A stretch of DNA of 64,000 nucleotides from Antitrichia curtipendula (lineage: Eukaryota > Streptophyta > Bryopsida > Hypnales > Leucodontaceae), in the NCBI GenBank assembly GCA_951230915.1, contig OX579641.1, positions 19,942,254-20,006,253 of the forward strand. The letters run 5' to 3'. The notes beneath the pieces were generated by a model that saw nothing but the letters and a program-made list of their open reading frames with translations, was not told the origin of the DNA and did not search any database. Below, in pieces: positions 60,126-64,000 of the stretch (within the stretch, counting starts at the first letter, position 1; each line of letters starts with the position of its first letter). Made by a program: the position numbers and the translations under genes.

Positions 60126-63100
60126 TCGCGTACAATTTTTTTTAAATAGAGGGTGGTTTGAGTTTGCCACGAGGCAAACTATCCCTCCTTTATTGGTGAT
60201 GAGATGAATTTTTCATACAATTAGTAAGTGCAATTTTATATGGCCAAGTGTAAAAATGGTAACTATGTGTTTCGCTTCAAAAGCATTACTTCTTTCTTAG
60301 AACAAATATTGTAATTCAATGAAATATTCTATATATTGTTATTTTCATCTCTATGGATTCATCTTTTACATCAATCGAATTCTTGGCATCTTCATAATGT
60401 ATACTTTCAATATTCTAGATAGTATTGAAAATTAGAACATTCACCCAAATTCTACATAACCACAACAATAGGTCCATGGTAATAGGTACAAAAATTTATT
60501 GAAAATAGTAAATTTTGACCTAATTTTTTAGGTATAATCTTTTTCTAGAAATATTATTGAGTTTTCAAATGCTTTTTCAAAATTTTGAACTTAGTGCTCA
60601 CCACTCACATGCTCATGCTCACAAGCTCATAGAATAGTATCACTCAATTGAAGCAATGGCAAATATAGTGATGGAAAGTTGCACCTACTGGTGTTATAAA
60701 AATTAGGAAACCCCATTTTTGCAAGAGCATCTCTTTAACTAAGGCACGTTAAACAAAGAGGAGTGTCTTCAATGATTCAATAATTGCTTTGCTCATTTCT
60801 ACTACAACCTTCTTGGGCCATGAGGTAAAATAGAAGGTAGGTAGATAATATATATGATACAAAATAAAATATTAACCATATAATCAAATATTTCAAATGC
60901 TTATTTGACCATTTTAAGGTATAGGTTTCAAGAAGAAACAAAATTTTATATGAAAACCCTCATAAATTAATTTTTTGGGGGATTTAAATATAGATTGGAA
61001 TTTTAGTAAAACACATCTTTTATTAGAGAGGTTGCTTTTGAACTTTGAAAATATATTTTAAAAATACTTAGAATTCTTAAGTGTCTTATGTTAATTTTGA
61101 ATTCCTTGAGAGGAAAAGTATCCTTTGGATAAGTACAAGAAATTATCCTTTGGATAAGTTTAGGAAAAGCTCAAATTAGGATAGACATTTATTATGGAGG
61201 ACTTCCTTGAACTCATTTCCAACAAATGGTATAGAATATTCCTTTTTTAAAACTCTTTTTTACTTTTCTACACATCTACACAAGAAAATGACAAACCCAT
61301 GTATTGAATTTTAGCAACTTATAATCCTTTGTCTTGATTTTTAGTTTATCTATGAAATTATATTCTTTGAAATGTCATTCAATTATTAAAATGAAGCTTA
61401 TCAGGTTTAGAATTTGCTCCAATTTAAAAATTTGGAAAATTTGGAAAATTGAATATTTTATAGCAATTTGAACTTCTAGTCTAAAATGATGGAATGTTGA
61501 TTTTCTAATCTTAGAATGACATGATAAAAAAATTTGTACCATAATTTTCTATTCTATAATATAAAATTATGTAGAATTTTTCATATTTTTTTAATCATAT
61601 AACGCATTTGATATGAATTGTTCCACTTTTCATTCATAAATTTGTTATAATTTCAAATTTATACAAAAAATGTGAATTTTTTATGACTAATAGAAGACAT
61701 GGATTTACAATGTTTGAAAATATTGAAAAGATATATTCATAGTGATAGTTGCAAAAATGAAGTTTGAAAATCAGTAATAGGCTCATTCTATCACCATCTA
61801 GGATTATAAGTTGTTGGCATGGAAGTCTTTGCAATTGTAAACTTATTATGGTAGACTTTGGAAGTGTATGTTGACCAATAGTTGGCATTTAATCCTATAT
61901 TTATCAATACAAAAACTTCCAAAAGATCAAGCCCCCATGGTTGCAAAGGGGGCCCAATACTCCATTCATTTTTGTAAGTCCCATTGGTTGCCTAAAAAAC
62001 TTTTCAATTCTATAAAAAAAAATCCAACTCAAATTCTTTTGGCATTTGTTTCATGAAATTAGTTGAACCTCAAACATTCCCATGAGTTCCCTCTAACAAT
62101 CCTTCAACTTCCACAATTGAAAAGACATTGAATTCAATGTGGATCCCAATCCCGTGTTTGCAAAGTGGATCCTCCATTCTCTTCTTTTTTTAAAGTTCCA
62201 TTGGTTGCTTCAAAAACCTTCCTATTTTCTCATTTTTTTTAATATCCAAATTATTCCGGCCTTTGTTTTGGAAATTAATTGAGCCCCCAAAGGTTTGCAC
62301 TGGTTTCCTCATTCAATTCAACTTTCATCCATTTTCATTTACATTAATCCAAATGTTCTCCTTAATTAGACAACATTTATCCAATACTAATCTAATTTAG
62401 TGTGAGGTCTTGCAATATTCAAATCTTGCACTAGTCTATGCATTAATCCCTAGAGGACCAAGGATTCAAATTTTGAACAACAGATGACAAAAATACATCC
62501 CAAGTATACAAAAATGTATTTCTTCATCTATTGATTTCTTGATGATTTTTATATTAGTGCTTTTATATTTGCATAATATAGATTTTAAAGACTTTGCTTT
62601 GCAAACATTCTATAATTCAAAAGAAACTAGTAGGTCTTACCTTGGTAATTACTTTTTCAGTTTCAAATAATGATCTTTCAAAAATGACTTGAATATAAAA
62701 ATAAAATAAAAATATTCAAAAATCACTAAGATTAAAACTTAAATTTTTGAACTTGAAGGAAAAAAGTTCTTGTGAAAATAAAAAATACTCAATTGATTTT
62801 TGAAGGAATTTTTAATTTTTGGCTTCAAATTTTATTGTAAAATTATAAAATATTGGTTTGCATAATAATTGATTTAATCTCATAGAAAAGGTCTATGGAT
62901 CAAATTTTATAAATATTGTTTAAGAGTCAACATTAGTTATTATTCTAAGTTGCATTTTGTAATATATTATTACAATTAAAGAAATCTGAACTATCCTTGG
63001 TCATGAAGGGGTTAAGATAACAAATATGTGTATTTTGGGGGAAGAAAACTTTGAACCAAGACTCCAAGTTGATGGGAATGATTCTTGGACTAATAGAAAA

Positions 63101-64000
63101 AGAATGACCCAAAAGAAAGTCCACACTTTTTCAATTCATAGAACATAACATATTTAATTTCAAAGACTTTACAGACAAATTAAAGGTTAAGCTTTGTATA
63201 ATATATTGGGTGTTTGGAGAATCGACAGACAATTCTCAAAGAAAGAATATTCATAATTGTGATTTTAAAAAATTCAATCTTATTTAAAGGCAACTAGAAA
63301 ATTCACAATAAATTGTTGTACTAATATAGTCATTAGGTATAAATAGAATATTATACTTGAAATTTTATAAAGTCAAAAATGATAGAAGCTGTAATTTAAT
63401 ACAATTTCAACATGCAAATGCATAGATTATGAAGCAATGTATGCTAACTTTTAATTTTAACTAAAAAAGTATTGTATGAATATTAATCAAAATAAGTGTA
63501 TGGTGTAAATGACATTGTAAATCAGTTGGATGTGTTTTCAGTATAGTTTGAGCCTGAATTGTTGTTATTTTGCTTACCTTAAACTGACAAAATTAAAAAA
63601 TTAAAAAAAAATTAAAAAATTAAAAAAAAATTAAAAAAAAATTAAAAACATTCTCACAAAACATTAAAAAAAATTCAATTTAAATGCATATTGAGTTGTC
63701 ATAATTGTAACAATGACACATGGCATTTGATTTTTGTCATTGAATATTATAGATATTGGAAAAATACACAAGGAATAGTTCTTTGACACTTTTCAATATA
63801 TTTATACAAGGTATGGCTTATGCAAAACAAAGTAAGTCAATTTAGGGTACTTTATATACAATGTAATTACTAATGTAGCAATGACATATAGCATATTATC
63901 CTACATAAAGATTAAATCCAACAAAATTTAAACCATATTTGTAAAAAAATTATGCCACATGTCATCTTATAAATGGTGTGAGATGACATGGATCCCTAAG
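60126..64000. other. AT-rich DNA to window end, no gene seen
   Basis: A short inverted repeat lies near 60150-60180 (AGTTTGCC and GGCAAACT). There is an (ATTAAAAAA)-type low-complexity tract at 63585-63650 and a copy of the AAGGGGTTAAG motif at 63006. No domain-bearing frame or RNA gene was found. Confidence 0.55.

Noticed and set aside
63585..63650. Short-period A/T repeat as a possible replication or matrix-attachment site
   Set aside because: Simple low-complexity tract; nothing beyond base composition supports a function.

Overview
The window is nuclear DNA from a land plant. It holds five intron-rich protein-coding genes of plant families, a nuclear-type tRNA-Pro gene, long AT-rich intergenic stretches and many degenerate DNA transposons. 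Large AT-rich spacers with moderately GC-rich exons would fit a bryophyte or another non-seed plant, but nothing here fixes the lineage. One assembly gap of exactly 200 N lies at 26147-26346.

Layout. 1-3 kb: AT-rich DNA with a 630-bp near-palindrome. 3.2-8.0 kb, minus: six-exon Munc13-like (DUF810/MUN) gene of 971 aa. 8.5-26 kb: gene-poor, filled with inverted-repeat elements, a 1.13-kb CACTA element with TAT target duplication, and two decayed pieces of a ZPR1 gene. 26.5-32.6 kb, plus: intact 15-exon ZPR1 zinc-finger gene (501 aa). 33-40 kb: AT-rich spacer with more inverted-repeat elements and a probable ZPR1 3'-end fragment. 40.9-43.7 kb, plus: GT47 exostosin-type glycosyltransferase (677 aa). 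44.7-48.0 kb, minus: six-exon DUF220 gene (320 aa). 48.5-52.5 kb: repeats. 53.0-56.0 kb, minus: nine-exon chloroplast-type fructosamine-3-kinase (344 aa). 56.63 kb: tRNA-Pro(UGG). 57-64 kb: AT-rich repeats.

The genes are unrelated housekeeping or trafficking functions: Munc13-like trafficking, ZPR1 (eEF1A-linked), Golgi glycosylation, a lipid-binding-fold protein and protein deglycation. They do not form a pathway. All exon coordinates come from reading splice sites and joining phases by hand; in every gene the coding length is an exact multiple of three and matches the family.

The most interesting layer is the repeats. Several families share short terminal inverted repeats beginning CCCC/TCCTAAAG next to TTAA. 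Others share TAAGGTAG-type termini. The ZPR1 locus has been copied in part at least twice around the intact gene. No undescribed multi-gene system was recognised.
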